Below, piece after piece: positions 1 to 5,919 of a DNA stretch of 7,149 bases (positions within the stretch are counted from its first letter, which is position 1; every line of letters begins with the position of its first letter). The notes beneath the pieces are model-generated. The model had not been told where the DNA came from. It searched no databases and worked only from the letters and a program-made list of their open reading frames with translations. Source of the stretch: CAZTLI01 sp964614375 (GTDB lineage Bacteria; Chloroflexota; Anaerolineae; Aggregatilineales; Phototrophicaceae); assembly GCA_964614375.1 (NCBI GenBank), contig CAZTLI010000285.1, positions 1 through 7,149 of the forward strand. Reading direction: 5' to 3'. The position numbers and the translations under genes are program-made.

Positions 1-1
1 C

Positions 2-67
2 GTTGGGGCAAGCGTGCAACAGAAGCCCCAGAATTTATTCGTGGGGAGCGTCACACAGCACAGGTAG
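2..67 (+). CDS. Possible 3' end of an upstream gene (partial)
   Basis: The frame starting at base 2 is open from the left edge to a TAG at 65-67, giving about 21 residues that end in VGSVTQHR. Most of its codons end in G or C, as in the neighbouring genes. Its stop lies 9 bases before the methyltransferase ATG, and the Shine-Dalgarno AGGTAGGG at 62-69 overlaps the stop, which is typical operon spacing. The competing frame from base 1 is open to 109-111, but it would overlap the next gene by 35 bases and has a poorer third-position G/C bias. The piece is too short for any functional call. Confidence 0.35.
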   Translation, partial: VGASVQQKPQNLFVGSVTQHR

Positions 68-76
68 GGCTGGTGC

Positions 77-826
77 ATGGCACATTCAGATTTGGCGGCG
101 TTACGGGGTGAACCGAGTTATGTCTGGCGCGCGGGGCAGGAACGTCGCCTGCAAATGGTGGCGCAGTGGGCAAAGCTGGACGATGCGCGTGTGCTGGAAG
201 CTGGCGGCGGGATTGGCATGTACGCCTCGCAAATTGGGCGGCGCTACCGGGCACAGGTCGAACTCTTTGACATCGAATTAGACCGCATTCAAGAGGCGCG
301 TACCGACACCCCGCACGCGGTAGTCGCCGCCGCCGAATATCTCCCCTATCCCACAGCGTATTTCGATACCATTTTGTCGCACGAAGTTATCGAGCATGTG
401 CATGATGACCGCATGGCGATGCAGCAGATGGTGCGTGTGCTTAAACCGGGTGGACGCGCGGTCATATTTTGCCCCAACCGCTGGTATCCCTTTGAAACAC
501 ACGGCCACTATTGGAAAGGCGTGTATCACTTCGGCAATACGCCCCTCATCAACTATCTACCCGATGTCTGGCGCAACAAACTCGCGCCACACGTCCGCGC
601 CTATACCAAACGCAGTCTCCGGCGTCTGTTAACAGATTTGCCGGTGCGGGTCGTGCATCATTCGCGCGTCTATGGCGGCTATGACAACATCATCGCCCGA
701 TTGGGCACGCCCGCGCGCCTTATCCGCGATTTTCTGTATTTATTCGAGCGCACCCCACTGGACACCTGGGGATTGTCCCACTTGATGGTCATTGAGAAGG
801 TTGAGCAGTCAACTTTTGGCGCGTAA
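77..826 (+). CDS. Class I SAM-dependent methyltransferase (Methyltransf_11 type)
   Basis: A predicted 249-residue soluble enzyme that transfers a methyl group from S-adenosylmethionine to an unidentified acceptor. The Rossmann-type SAM fold is visible in order: motif I VLEAGGGIG (39-47), an acidic residue ending strand 2 (D65), AEYLPY (86-91) before strand 4, the strand-4 region FDTILSHEVIEHVHDD (96-111), and VLKPGG (121-126) before strand 5. The segment from about 133 (PNRWYPFETHGHYWKG) to the C-terminus has no motif I recognise and probably sets substrate choice. Length is normal for a stand-alone family member. The ATG at 77 follows a good Shine-Dalgarno (AGGTAGGG, 62-69), and an in-frame TAG at 65-67 rules out a longer start. 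The last 18 bases overlap the convergent permease gene. Related enzymes act on lipids, quinones, sugars or polysaccharide precursors; nothing here selects among these. Confidence 0.85.
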   Translation: MAHSDLAALRGEPSYVWRAGQERRLQMVAQWAKLDDARVLEAGGGIGMYASQIGRRYRAQVELFDIELDRIQEARTDTPHAVVAAAEYLPYPTAYFDTILSHEVIEHVHDDRMAMQQMVRVLKPGGRAVIFCPNRWYPFETHGHYWKGVYHFGNTPLINYLPDVWRNKLAPHVRAYTKRSLRRLLTDLPVRVVHHSRVYGGYDNIIARLGTPARLIRDFLYLFERTPLDTWGLSHLMVIEKVEQSTFGA

Positions 827-1597
827 GATCAGTTGTTCGGCCTGTGTGAAAGCATAGGGGCGAATCAACAGCGTGCTGACGACAGATGTCAGGCCGGATG
901 AGGCGAATATCATGGCGATGACGACAAATTGATACAATGCCGCTTGTACCGGAGGTGTCCCCGAAATGACCATGCCCGCCATGATGCCCGGAATCCACAC
1001 AATCCCCAACGCCCGCAGCGAGTCCACACGCGGAATCAAACTGGCTTCTACAGCCGCTTGCACATAAGGTGCAACTGCGTCTTTGGGATCGCCGCCAAGC
1101 GCTAATGCCGTCTCCACTAAACCTGCATGAGATTCGACTTCCGCCCGAAAACGCTCTAACGCCTGCGCGCAGGTATTCATCGAATTGGCGACGAGCATAC
1201 TCCCAACTGGAATCAGGGACGTTATCGCCGGGTCAATGACGCCAAGCCATGTCATCATGGCAATGACCAGCCCCGCACCAATGCCAATACCATACAAGGA
1301 CACACGAAACGCACCCTGCACCCGCACTGCCCGTTGTGACGCGATTCGTGCAGCGACAACCATCATCCCGGCAAGTACGAAAACACTCGTCCATTCCGGC
1401 CCTTGCAGCAATGCCACCAGTCCAATGCCTACGACGACAATCTGTACGATACCGCGCGCCAATGCTGTGACCACATCGCGCTCAATATGGATGTGGCGAT
1501 AGGCCGCAACCACCATCACCGCCAATGCCAGAACTGCGGCAATCACAGCCTGCGCCGCGCCCAATGCCAGACCGTCCCCGAACAGATTATTAAGCAT
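809..1597 (-). CDS. fetB: FetB-like ABC transporter permease (UPF0014/YbbM family)
   Basis: A 262-residue polytopic membrane protein, close to the size of E. coli FetB. Hydrophobic segments lie near residues 11-33, 46-64, 70-83, 99-121, 125-138 and 205-250, consistent with six or seven helices. Family hallmarks are visible: the conserved block GSMLVANSMN (132-141) followed by the charged ALERF stretch, the cytoplasmic coupling-type segment ETALALGGDPKDA (162-174), and WIPGIMAGMVISG before the last helices. In E. coli FetAB exports iron and aids resistance to oxidative stress; plant ALS3/STAR relatives are linked to aluminium tolerance. Metal export is therefore the likely role here, but the ion is inferred. 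It lies 11 bases after the ATPase gene, with Shine-Dalgarno AAAGGAGA overlapping that gene's TAA, so the two are an operon and probably one complex. Its 3' end overlaps the methyltransferase gene by 18 bases. Confidence 0.85.
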   Translation of the reverse strand: MLNNLFGDGLALGAAQAVIAAVLALAVMVVAAYRHIHIERDVVTALARGIVQIVVVGIGLVALLQGPEWTSVFVLAGMMVVAARIASQRAVRVQGAFRVSLYGIGIGAGLVIAMMTWLGVIDPAITSLIPVGSMLVANSMNTCAQALERFRAEVESHAGLVETALALGGDPKDAVAPYVQAAVEASLIPRVDSLRALGIVWIPGIMAGMVISGTPPVQAALYQFVVIAMIFASSGLTSVVSTLLIRPYAFTQAEQLILRAKS

Positions 1598-1608
1598 AGT
1601 CGTCTCCT

Positions 1609-2292
1609 TTAATCAATCGCGCGTGGCACGTCTTCCACGCGCAGCAATCGGCCTTTTTCCATGACCATGATGTGCGTTGCCAGCCGTTTGGCCTGTGCCA
1701 TATCATGCGTGATTATCAGGCAGGTCAAGCCATGTGCAGTGATGATGTGTGTCAGCAGGTCTTCGACATCATGAATTGTGGCATCATCCAGCGCCGAAGT
1801 GGGTTCGTCCATCAACAGCACGTCCGGTTGATTGGCGAGGGCGCGCGCCAGTGCCACCCGCTGCGCTTCTCCGCCCGACAATTGGGCCACATCGCGTCCG
1901 GCGAAATTAACCAACCCAACACCCGCCAGCAATTCCGCTATCCGCGCATCTGCTACAGGCACTCCACGCTGACGCGGGCCATAACCCACATTATCAGCAA
2001 CTGTGCCGGGAAATAGGCACGCGATCTGCATCACCATACCGACGCGACGGCGCAAGTCGCGCGGTGGAATCGTGTGATAATCCTGCCCATTCAGATAGAC
2101 CGTGCCCGCTGTCGGTTCATCAAGGCGGTTGATTAAACGCAAAAACGAGGTTTTACCTGCGCCACTCGCCCCTACGATTGCCAGCACATCGCCCGCTTGG
2201 ACGCTGATGGATACACCATCAACAATGCACTTATCCTCTATGTTGCGCGTGAGATTCTCGGTGCGAATGATAGGTTGAGATTCGTTTCTCAT
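1609..2292 (-). CDS. fetA: FetA-like ABC transporter ATP-binding protein (YbbL type)
   Basis: A 227-residue stand-alone ABC ATPase that should power the adjacent FetB-like permease. All nucleotide-binding elements are present: Walker A GASGAGKT (41-48), Q-loop VGMVMQ with Q89, signature LSGGEAQR (138-145), Walker B VLLMDEP (158-164), D-loop SALD (166-169) and switch His in ITHD (H196). There is no C-terminal regulatory domain, and the length matches E. coli FetA. The frame stays open upstream to 2685, but residues before MRNESQ look like non-coding translation and would run across the divergent promoter region and into the neighbouring ATPase gene. The ATG at 2292-2290 has a near-perfect Shine-Dalgarno (GGGGAGGGG, bases 2304-2296), which decides the start. 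First gene of a two-gene minus-strand operon with the permease. The family call comes from the pairing with the UPF0014 permease as well as from the sequence. Confidence 0.85.
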   Translation of the reverse strand: MRNESQPIIRTENLTRNIEDKCIVDGVSISVQAGDVLAIVGASGAGKTSFLRLINRLDEPTAGTVYLNGQDYHTIPPRDLRRRVGMVMQIACLFPGTVADNVGYGPRQRGVPVADARIAELLAGVGLVNFAGRDVAQLSGGEAQRVALARALANQPDVLLMDEPTSALDDATIHDVEDLLTHIITAHGLTCLIITHDMAQAKRLATHIMVMEKGRLLRVEDVPRAID

Positions 2293-2295
2293 GTG

Positions 2296-2304
2296 CCCCT
2301 CCCC
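2296..2304 (-). promoter_or_regulatory. Shine-Dalgarno that fixes the start of the FetA-like gene
   Basis: Reading the minus strand, GGGGAGGGG lies five bases upstream of the ATG at 2292-2290 when counted from its GGAGG core. It supports the 227-residue start over the much longer open frame. Confidence 0.75.
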
Positions 2305-2316
2305 GGTCAGTCCACC

Positions 2317-2322
2317 ATTGTA
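2317..2322 (-). promoter_or_regulatory. Candidate -10 element for the FetAB-like operon
   Basis: TACAAT on the minus strand, about 25 bases upstream of the FetA-like ATG. A start near 2311 would leave a leader of about 19 bases containing the Shine-Dalgarno. The best -35 at suitable spacing is TGTATA (2346-2341, spacer 18), which is weak, so an activator or a -10-dependent promoter is possible. Confidence 0.4.
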
Positions 2323-2365
2323 CTCTGGCGAATGACAGGATATACAGCCCACCGGACAAACGCGG

Positions 2366-2371
2366 TACAAT
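2366..2371 (+). promoter_or_regulatory. Candidate -10 element for the MalK-like ATPase gene
   Basis: TACAAT in the context GCGGTACAAT, placing a transcript start near 2378 and a leader of about 29 bases before the ATG at 2407. No convincing -35 is present at 16-18 bases. The same seven bases (GTACAAT) occur in inverted orientation at 2317-2323, so the two divergent promoters mirror each other. Confidence 0.4.
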
Positions 2372-2406
2372 CGGAGACGAATCAGCGAGCAAACAGGGGA
2401 TAGGTC

Positions 2407-3477
2407 ATGACCACCATCACCCTTGAACACGTCAGCAAACGCTTCATCGGGAGTAAGGGCAGCATCACCGCCATCGACAACCTCTCGCTCAAAATTCCAT
2501 CCGGGCAGGTGATGGCCTTTCTCGGCCCGTCGGGTTCTGGTAAATCCACCCTGCTGCGCCTCGTCGCGGGATTGATTAAACCAGACAGCGGCAGAATCCT
2601 GTATGACCACCACAATCTCGCGAACATTTCGCCTGAACATCGCAATATTGGCATGGTCTTTCAAGACAGCGCCCTGATTCCGCACTGGCGGGCACGTTTG
2701 AACATCGGTTTTTGGATGCGCTTAAGAAAACGAGACCTCGAAGTTCCAGAACGAGTCCAGCGCATTTCTACTATTACCGGCATTGGTCTGGATAAACTCT
2801 TAGACCGGTATCCCCGGCAGCTATCCGGTGGTGAACAACAGCGTGTGGGCGTTGCCCGCGCGCTCACCCGGGATTTGAATGTGCTGCTGTTGGATGAACC
2901 GTTTTCTAATCTGGATGCCAAATTCCGTACTGAAGCGCGTTTGGAACTCAAGCGGCTGCTGCGTGAATTCCCGGTGACGACTATTTTTGTCACCCATGAC
3001 CAGACCGAAGCCCGCACCATTGCGGACCGCATTGCCGTGCTGCGGGATGGTCATGTTGTGCAAATAGGCGCCTTTCAATCGCTGCTGGACAATCCCGTGA
3101 ATTTATTCATCGCCACCTTCATCGGCACACCGACAATTAACCTGTTTGAGGGACGGGTTGAGGATGGGCACTGGGTGGGCGAGAATTTTGGCGGCTATTC
3201 CATTCGTACCGATTTGCCCAATGGCACACCTGTAACGCTCGGCATCCGTGCCCACAATATGTGCCTGGAATCCGGCGGCGTGCCGGGCGTAATTGAACGT
3301 GTAACCCCGTTTTACAGTGAACGCACCCAACTATTGGATATGTGGCTCGGCAGCGAACGGTGGCAAATTGACGTGCCGCTGGAGGAATCAGTCGATCTGG
3401 GCACAACCCGCTACTGTGCCATTGACCCGGATGGCATCCTCTACTTCGATACCGCTACCGGGCAGCGCATCGGTTGA
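2407..3477 (+). CDS. MalK/UgpC-like ABC transporter ATP-binding protein
   Basis: A 356-residue importer-type ATPase. The nucleotide-binding domain has Walker A GPSGSGKST (40-48), Q-loop VFQD with Q86, signature LSGGEQQR (139-146), Walker B VLLLDEP (159-165), D-loop SNLD (167-170) and switch His in VTHD (H197). After residue ~230 comes the FIGTPTINLF segment typical of MalK/UgpC-class proteins, then a TOBE/OB-like C-terminal domain to the end. Length matches that class, which energises uptake of sugars, polyamines, phosphate esters or metal ions. No permease or substrate-binding gene lies nearby, so the substrate is unknown. It may serve several permeases elsewhere, as shared MalK-type ATPases do in some bacteria. 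The segment after the Q-loop is unusually basic and Trp-containing (PHWRARLNIGFWMRLRKR). The ATG follows AGGGGA (2395-2400) at six bases. Convergent with the ComEA-like gene, 34 bases apart. Confidence 0.85.
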   Translation: MTTITLEHVSKRFIGSKGSITAIDNLSLKIPSGQVMAFLGPSGSGKSTLLRLVAGLIKPDSGRILYDHHNLANISPEHRNIGMVFQDSALIPHWRARLNIGFWMRLRKRDLEVPERVQRISTITGIGLDKLLDRYPRQLSGGEQQRVGVARALTRDLNVLLLDEPFSNLDAKFRTEARLELKRLLREFPVTTIFVTHDQTEARTIADRIAVLRDGHVVQIGAFQSLLDNPVNLFIATFIGTPTINLFEGRVEDGHWVGENFGGYSIRTDLPNGTPVTLGIRAHNMCLESGGVPGVIERVTPFYSERTQLLDMWLGSERWQIDVPLEESVDLGTTRYCAIDPDGILYFDTATGQRIG

Positions 3478-3511
3478 GCAAAGGTTTTCTGCTGGAAAAT
3501 CCATAGCACGC

Positions 3512-4102
3512 CTAATCAAACACGACCAACCCTTCAAACCGTTCGAGTGTGGCGGGGCCGATTCCGGGCACGAGGTCGAGGTCTTCCATAGATTCAAAGG
3601 GGCCGTTTTCGTCGCGATAGTCAATAATGGCGAGTGCCGTCGTGGGGCCGATTCCGGGCAGAGTCGCCAATTCGTCGGCTGTCGCTGTATTGATATGTAC
3701 AATCTGGTCACCACTCGCGGTAGGCGCGGCATTGACCACCGCATCATCGCCGATTTCAGGCACATGCACCTGATCGCCATCGCGCACAATCCCCGCCAGG
3801 TTTACGCGGTCAAGGTCGGCAGTCTCCGTGACGCCACCTGCTGCGTCAATCGCGTCCTGCACACGACTGCCCGCAGGCAATGAGGCTGTCGTGTGCGGTT
3901 CATTCACCGCGCCTGTGATATAGACAATAATGGGTGAAGGTGTTTGCGTAGGTTCGGGAGTAGCCGTCGGATTCGGGGGATTGATGGTGATTTGCACGGG
4001 TTCAGGTCTTGAAGCCAGCAGCGCGATAACCCCGATGATAATGACAATGATGACAAGCACAAACGCGATAATCGTATTGCGCGCAGATGGTTCGGTATTC
4101 AT
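3512..4102 (-). CDS. comEA: ComEA-like DNA-binding protein (anchor, SLBB, tandem helix-hairpin-helix)
   Basis: A 196-residue protein with classic ComEA layout. Residues 1-10 are a short cytoplasmic head, 11-30 one hydrophobic membrane anchor, and 41-57 a Pro/Thr-rich extracytoplasmic linker (PTATPEPTQTP). Residues 58-115 form an SLBB domain (VYITGAVNEPH, then AGSRVQDAIDAAGG, ending GDQVHVPE). Residues 136-195 form two helix-hairpin-helix units starting at INTATADEL, with hairpins LPGIGPT (148-154) and VPGIGPA (178-184). ComEA binds incoming double-stranded DNA outside the membrane and passes it to the ComEC channel during transformation. No comEC or pilus gene is in view, so competence is inferred from this protein alone. 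Start ATG 4102-4100 has GAGGG upstream, and a good promoter lies at 4136-4165. Other SLBB/HhH secreted proteins exist, but this domain order is diagnostic. Confidence 0.88.
   Translation of the reverse strand: MNTEPSARNTIIAFVLVIIVIIIGVIALLASRPEPVQITINPPNPTATPEPTQTPSPIIVYITGAVNEPHTTASLPAGSRVQDAIDAAGGVTETADLDRVNLAGIVRDGDQVHVPEIGDDAVVNAAPTASGDQIVHINTATADELATLPGIGPTTALAIIDYRDENGPFESMEDLDLVPGIGPATLERFEGLVVFD
3554..3660 (-). repeat. Two 17-bp direct repeats encoding the two HhH hairpins
   Basis: The 17 bases GGGGCCGATTCCGGGCA occur at 3554-3570 and again at 3644-3660, 90 bases (30 codons) apart and in the same frame. They encode the PGIGP hairpins of the two helix-hairpin-helix units in the ComEA-like protein. 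This reflects an internal duplication of the motif, not a mobile repeat. Confidence 0.9.
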
Positions 4103-4135
4103 CGTGCCCTCACAGTTTATTCATTGAGCGCCAAA

Positions 4136-4165
4136 ATTATACCGCTGCCTGTTACTATCGACCAA
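4136..4165 (-). promoter_or_regulatory. Sigma70-like promoter of the ComEA-like gene
   Basis: On the minus strand a perfect -10 TATAAT (4141-4136) sits in GCGGTATAAT, 18 bases downstream of a partial -35 TTGGTC (4165-4160). The start would be near 4129, giving a leader of roughly 27 bases with GAGGG before the ATG. It implies independent transcription from the 2H phosphoesterase gene upstream. Confidence 0.65.
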
Positions 4166-4189
4166 CGCTTTTTGCGACACAGCGCTAAA

Positions 4190-4726
4190 TCACAACGGAA
4201 ACTCAAAGCGGTGATTCAGGCGTTGGATGCCTTCTTCTTCGTAGATAATGGCGATGTTGTCGATAGCAATATTCCATGTAAAGCTGCGCCGGCTCAATAA
4301 ACGAATAATATCGGGCAAGCCCTCATGGTCAATATCCCCATGCGCGAGGGTGATATGTGGAAACCACTTTTCGGGGCGATAGAAAGGGCTGGATTCGCGG
4401 GCAGCGGGTTCAACCGCTTGCCACAGACGCTCGTGGATGGCGATCAGTTCCGGTGTGCGGCGTACAGGTATATACAACACCGGATGCTCCCCCGTGAAAA
4501 TGCCCAACCCGTTTGTTTGCACACGAAAGGGCGTGACCGTATCAGCAAATGACCGCAAGATGCGTTTCAGCTTATCAATATCGTAGCGCGCAGCGACATG
4601 ATAGGAGAAATGGGCAAAGGGCGTCACATGAACACCGTGAACACCGAAGCTGCGCTTGAATTCTGCCCAGATGCTTTCGACAATTTCATCATGTATGTCA
4701 TCCAGCATAGATACAACGCCATCCAT
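4190..4726 (-). CDS. 2H phosphoesterase, 2'-5' RNA ligase family protein
   Basis: A 178-residue protein with the two H-x-(S/T) motifs of the 2H superfamily: HFS at 39-41 (in TPFAHFSYHVA) and HIT at 124-126 (in KWFPHITLAHGD). The two histidines line the active site in this fold, in which two similar halves face each other. Known members open 2',3'-cyclic phosphates or 2'-5' linkages in RNA or nucleotides; 'RNA ligase' is a historical name, and the substrate here cannot be told. The first motif is less canonical than the second, but both catalytic-type residues are kept and the length is normal. The ATG at 4726 provides the first beta strand (GVVSMLD), so it is preferred over the internal Met at residue 7. 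Its Shine-Dalgarno AAGGGG is about 10 bases away, somewhat long. It is divergent from trmB across 62 bases, a possible but untested link in RNA metabolism. Confidence 0.78.
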   Translation of the reverse strand: MDGVVSMLDDIHDEIVESIWAEFKRSFGVHGVHVTPFAHFSYHVAARYDIDKLKRILRSFADTVTPFRVQTNGLGIFTGEHPVLYIPVRRTPELIAIHERLWQAVEPAARESSPFYRPEKWFPHITLAHGDIDHEGLPDIIRLLSRRSFTWNIAIDNIAIIYEEEGIQRLNHRFEFPL

Positions 4727-4752
4727 TGAACACTTTCCCCTTCAATCGCGTC

Positions 4753-4781
4753 TTGATTGCCGCACTCCACCCAACTATAGT
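4753..4781 (+). promoter_or_regulatory. Sigma70-like promoter of trmB, predicted leaderless
   Basis: TTGATT (4753-4758), a 17-base spacer and TATAGT (4776-4781). The expected start at 4787-4789 coincides with the trmB ATG at 4789, which has no Shine-Dalgarno. The -10 lies in the 10-base palindrome AACTATAGTT (4773-4782), so it can be read on the minus strand too (TATAGT, 4779-4774) and may also serve the divergent 2H gene. Confidence 0.6.
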
Positions 4782-4788
4782 TGCACGT

Positions 4789-5796
4789 ATGAGCAAACAA
4801 AGCAAACTTATCCTCAAGCTGCCTAAACTCAATGCCCTTAATCTGGCGTGGCCTGTCGATTGGTCGGCATTGTTTGGCGTAGAACGTCCGCTAATACTGG
4901 AAATTGGTTTTGGCTATGGGCATTATCTGCGCCATTTGTCGTATGAACGCCCCGACGCCAGCATTATTGGTATCGAAATTGCCAATCCGTGTATGGTAGC
5001 GGGCGAACGACTCATTGAACGTGAGGGATTGCACAACGTGCGTGTGATTCACAGTCCCGCCAATACCGCCCTACATCACTTATTCATACCGGGCAGTCTG
5101 GGCGAGGTGCATGTCAACTTTCCCGACCCCTGGTTCAAAAAGCGCCACAGCGGACGCCGCCTCATGAATCCACTGACACTCAATCTGATTGTCAGCCGTC
5201 TACAAGCGGGTGGACGCTTTTATCTGGCGACGGATATTCTGGCTTATGCCGAAATGAGCGCCGAACTTCTGGCGGAAACACCCGGACTGACCAATCAATT
5301 CGATGCGCCCTGCGTGACGGACATGCCCGGACGCACCCGCACCAAATACGAGATGAAAGCGATCAGCGCCGGACGCGCCTGCTATTATTTCGCCTATACG
5401 CGCAACGACCAGCCCGCCCGCATCCAGCTTGACCCGGAGGAACGCCCCATGCCGCACCTCATCATTCAGACGCCGCACGACCCACAGACGCTTCTGGCAC
5501 AGTTCCAACCGCTGCAAGCTGATGACACGGACACTGCGATTCATGTGAATGTGGGTTATGCCTATGCCAATGCCGACTCGCTGCTCTTTGAAGCCTACGT
5601 CAGCGAACCCACGATTGACCAGCGCGTGGCGATCCTGTTCGTGCCGCGTGAAGACGGCGCATACACGCTCAAGCTCGGTGGTATTGGCGCCCCCCGCCCA
5701 ACGGATGGCATACACGTCGCAGTCGCGCTCATCGGCGATTGGATAGCCAGCCTGCATCCCGACGCACACATCGTCAAAGACAAGGTGCGGCGTTAA
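4789..5796 (+). CDS. trmB: tRNA (guanine-N7-)-methyltransferase TrmB with long C-terminal extension
   Basis: TrmB methylates N7 of G46 in the variable loop of tRNAs using S-adenosylmethionine. Visible family motifs are the SAM loop EIGFGYG (38-44), the acidic ribose-binding region GIEI (61-64), the diagnostic block NFPDPWFKKRHSGRR (110-124), strand-5 region LQAGGRFYLATD (138-149) and the C-terminal TKYE (185-188). Ordinary TrmB is about 200-240 residues; this one is 335. Residues 207-335 form an extra region rich in beta-like stretches (HLIIQTP, AIHVNVGYAYA, VAILFVP) that I cannot assign. Aquifex TrmB also has a long C-terminal region, so an extension has precedent, but homology is not shown. 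I chose the ATG at 4789 because the motifs begin soon after it and a promoter lies just upstream; the frame is open to a TTG at 4726, but that start would overlap the divergent gene and the promoter. Confidence 0.88.
   Translation: MSKQSKLILKLPKLNALNLAWPVDWSALFGVERPLILEIGFGYGHYLRHLSYERPDASIIGIEIANPCMVAGERLIEREGLHNVRVIHSPANTALHHLFIPGSLGEVHVNFPDPWFKKRHSGRRLMNPLTLNLIVSRLQAGGRFYLATDILAYAEMSAELLAETPGLTNQFDAPCVTDMPGRTRTKYEMKAISAGRACYYFAYTRNDQPARIQLDPEERPMPHLIIQTPHDPQTLLAQFQPLQADDTDTAIHVNVGYAYANADSLLFEAYVSEPTIDQRVAILFVPREDGAYTLKLGGIGAPRPTDGIHVAVALIGDWIASLHPDAHIVKDKVRR
5436..5451 (+). promoter_or_regulatory. Internal Shine-Dalgarno and ATG inside trmB
   Basis: GGAGG (5436-5440) followed eight bases later by an in-frame ATG at 5449-5451. 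Initiation here would make a separate 115-residue protein from the TrmB C-terminal extension. The signal is as strong as those of real genes in this window, but it lies within codons for DPEERPM, so chance is possible. Confidence 0.3.
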
Positions 5797-5868
5797 GCAC
5801 GCCTTCGGTATCGCGTTAAAGCTGCATTAACCTGTCCATTGGTCTGCTGCCGCGCCTGTCAAATCCGG

Positions 5869-5874
5869 TATACT
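5869..5874 (+). promoter_or_regulatory. Candidate -10 element for the paralogous membrane-protein pair
   Basis: TATACT within CCGGTATACT, about 45 bases upstream of the ATG at 5920, in the 123-base gap after trmB. No good -35 is seen at normal spacing. The rest of this gap holds no RNA gene or clear terminator that I can recognise. Confidence 0.4.
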
Positions 5875-5919
5875 GGAAGGTGTCCGCGTTACGTCAACAG
5901 ATCATCCAGAGGATGAGTC

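Noticed and set aside
1..111. Alternative frame-1 reading of the left edge, open to TGA at 109-111
   Set aside because: It overlaps the methyltransferase start by 35 bases and has fewer G/C-ending codons than the frame ending at 67, though it cannot be fully excluded from so short a piece.
2293..2685. N-terminal extension of the FetA-like ATPase frame by 131 residues
   Set aside because: It crosses the divergent promoter region and runs antisense over the start of the MalK-like gene. A strong Shine-Dalgarno and the normal family length both support the ATG at 2292.
3483..3502. Hairpin GGTTTTC-TGCTG-GAAAATCC between convergent genes
   Set aside because: A seven-pair AT-rich stem with a bulge and no T run on either strand is too weak to call as a terminator.
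3317..3883. Open + strand frame of 188 codons across the end of the MalK-like gene and the ComEA-like gene
   Set aside because: It lies antisense or out of frame to two genes with clear domain motifs, and its translation shows no domain-like pattern.
4726..4788. TTG start at 4726 giving trmB 21 extra residues
   Set aside because: It would overlap the divergent 2H gene start and the promoter, and the added residues do not resemble TrmB.
5200..5769. Long minus-strand open frame opposite trmB
   Set aside because: It mirrors the codon bias of trmB and its extension, has no ribosome binding site of note and no recognisable motif.
5789..5803. GGCGT-TAAGC-ACGCC inverted repeat spanning the trmB stop codon
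   Set aside because: A five-pair stem without a downstream T run; equally likely to be chance.
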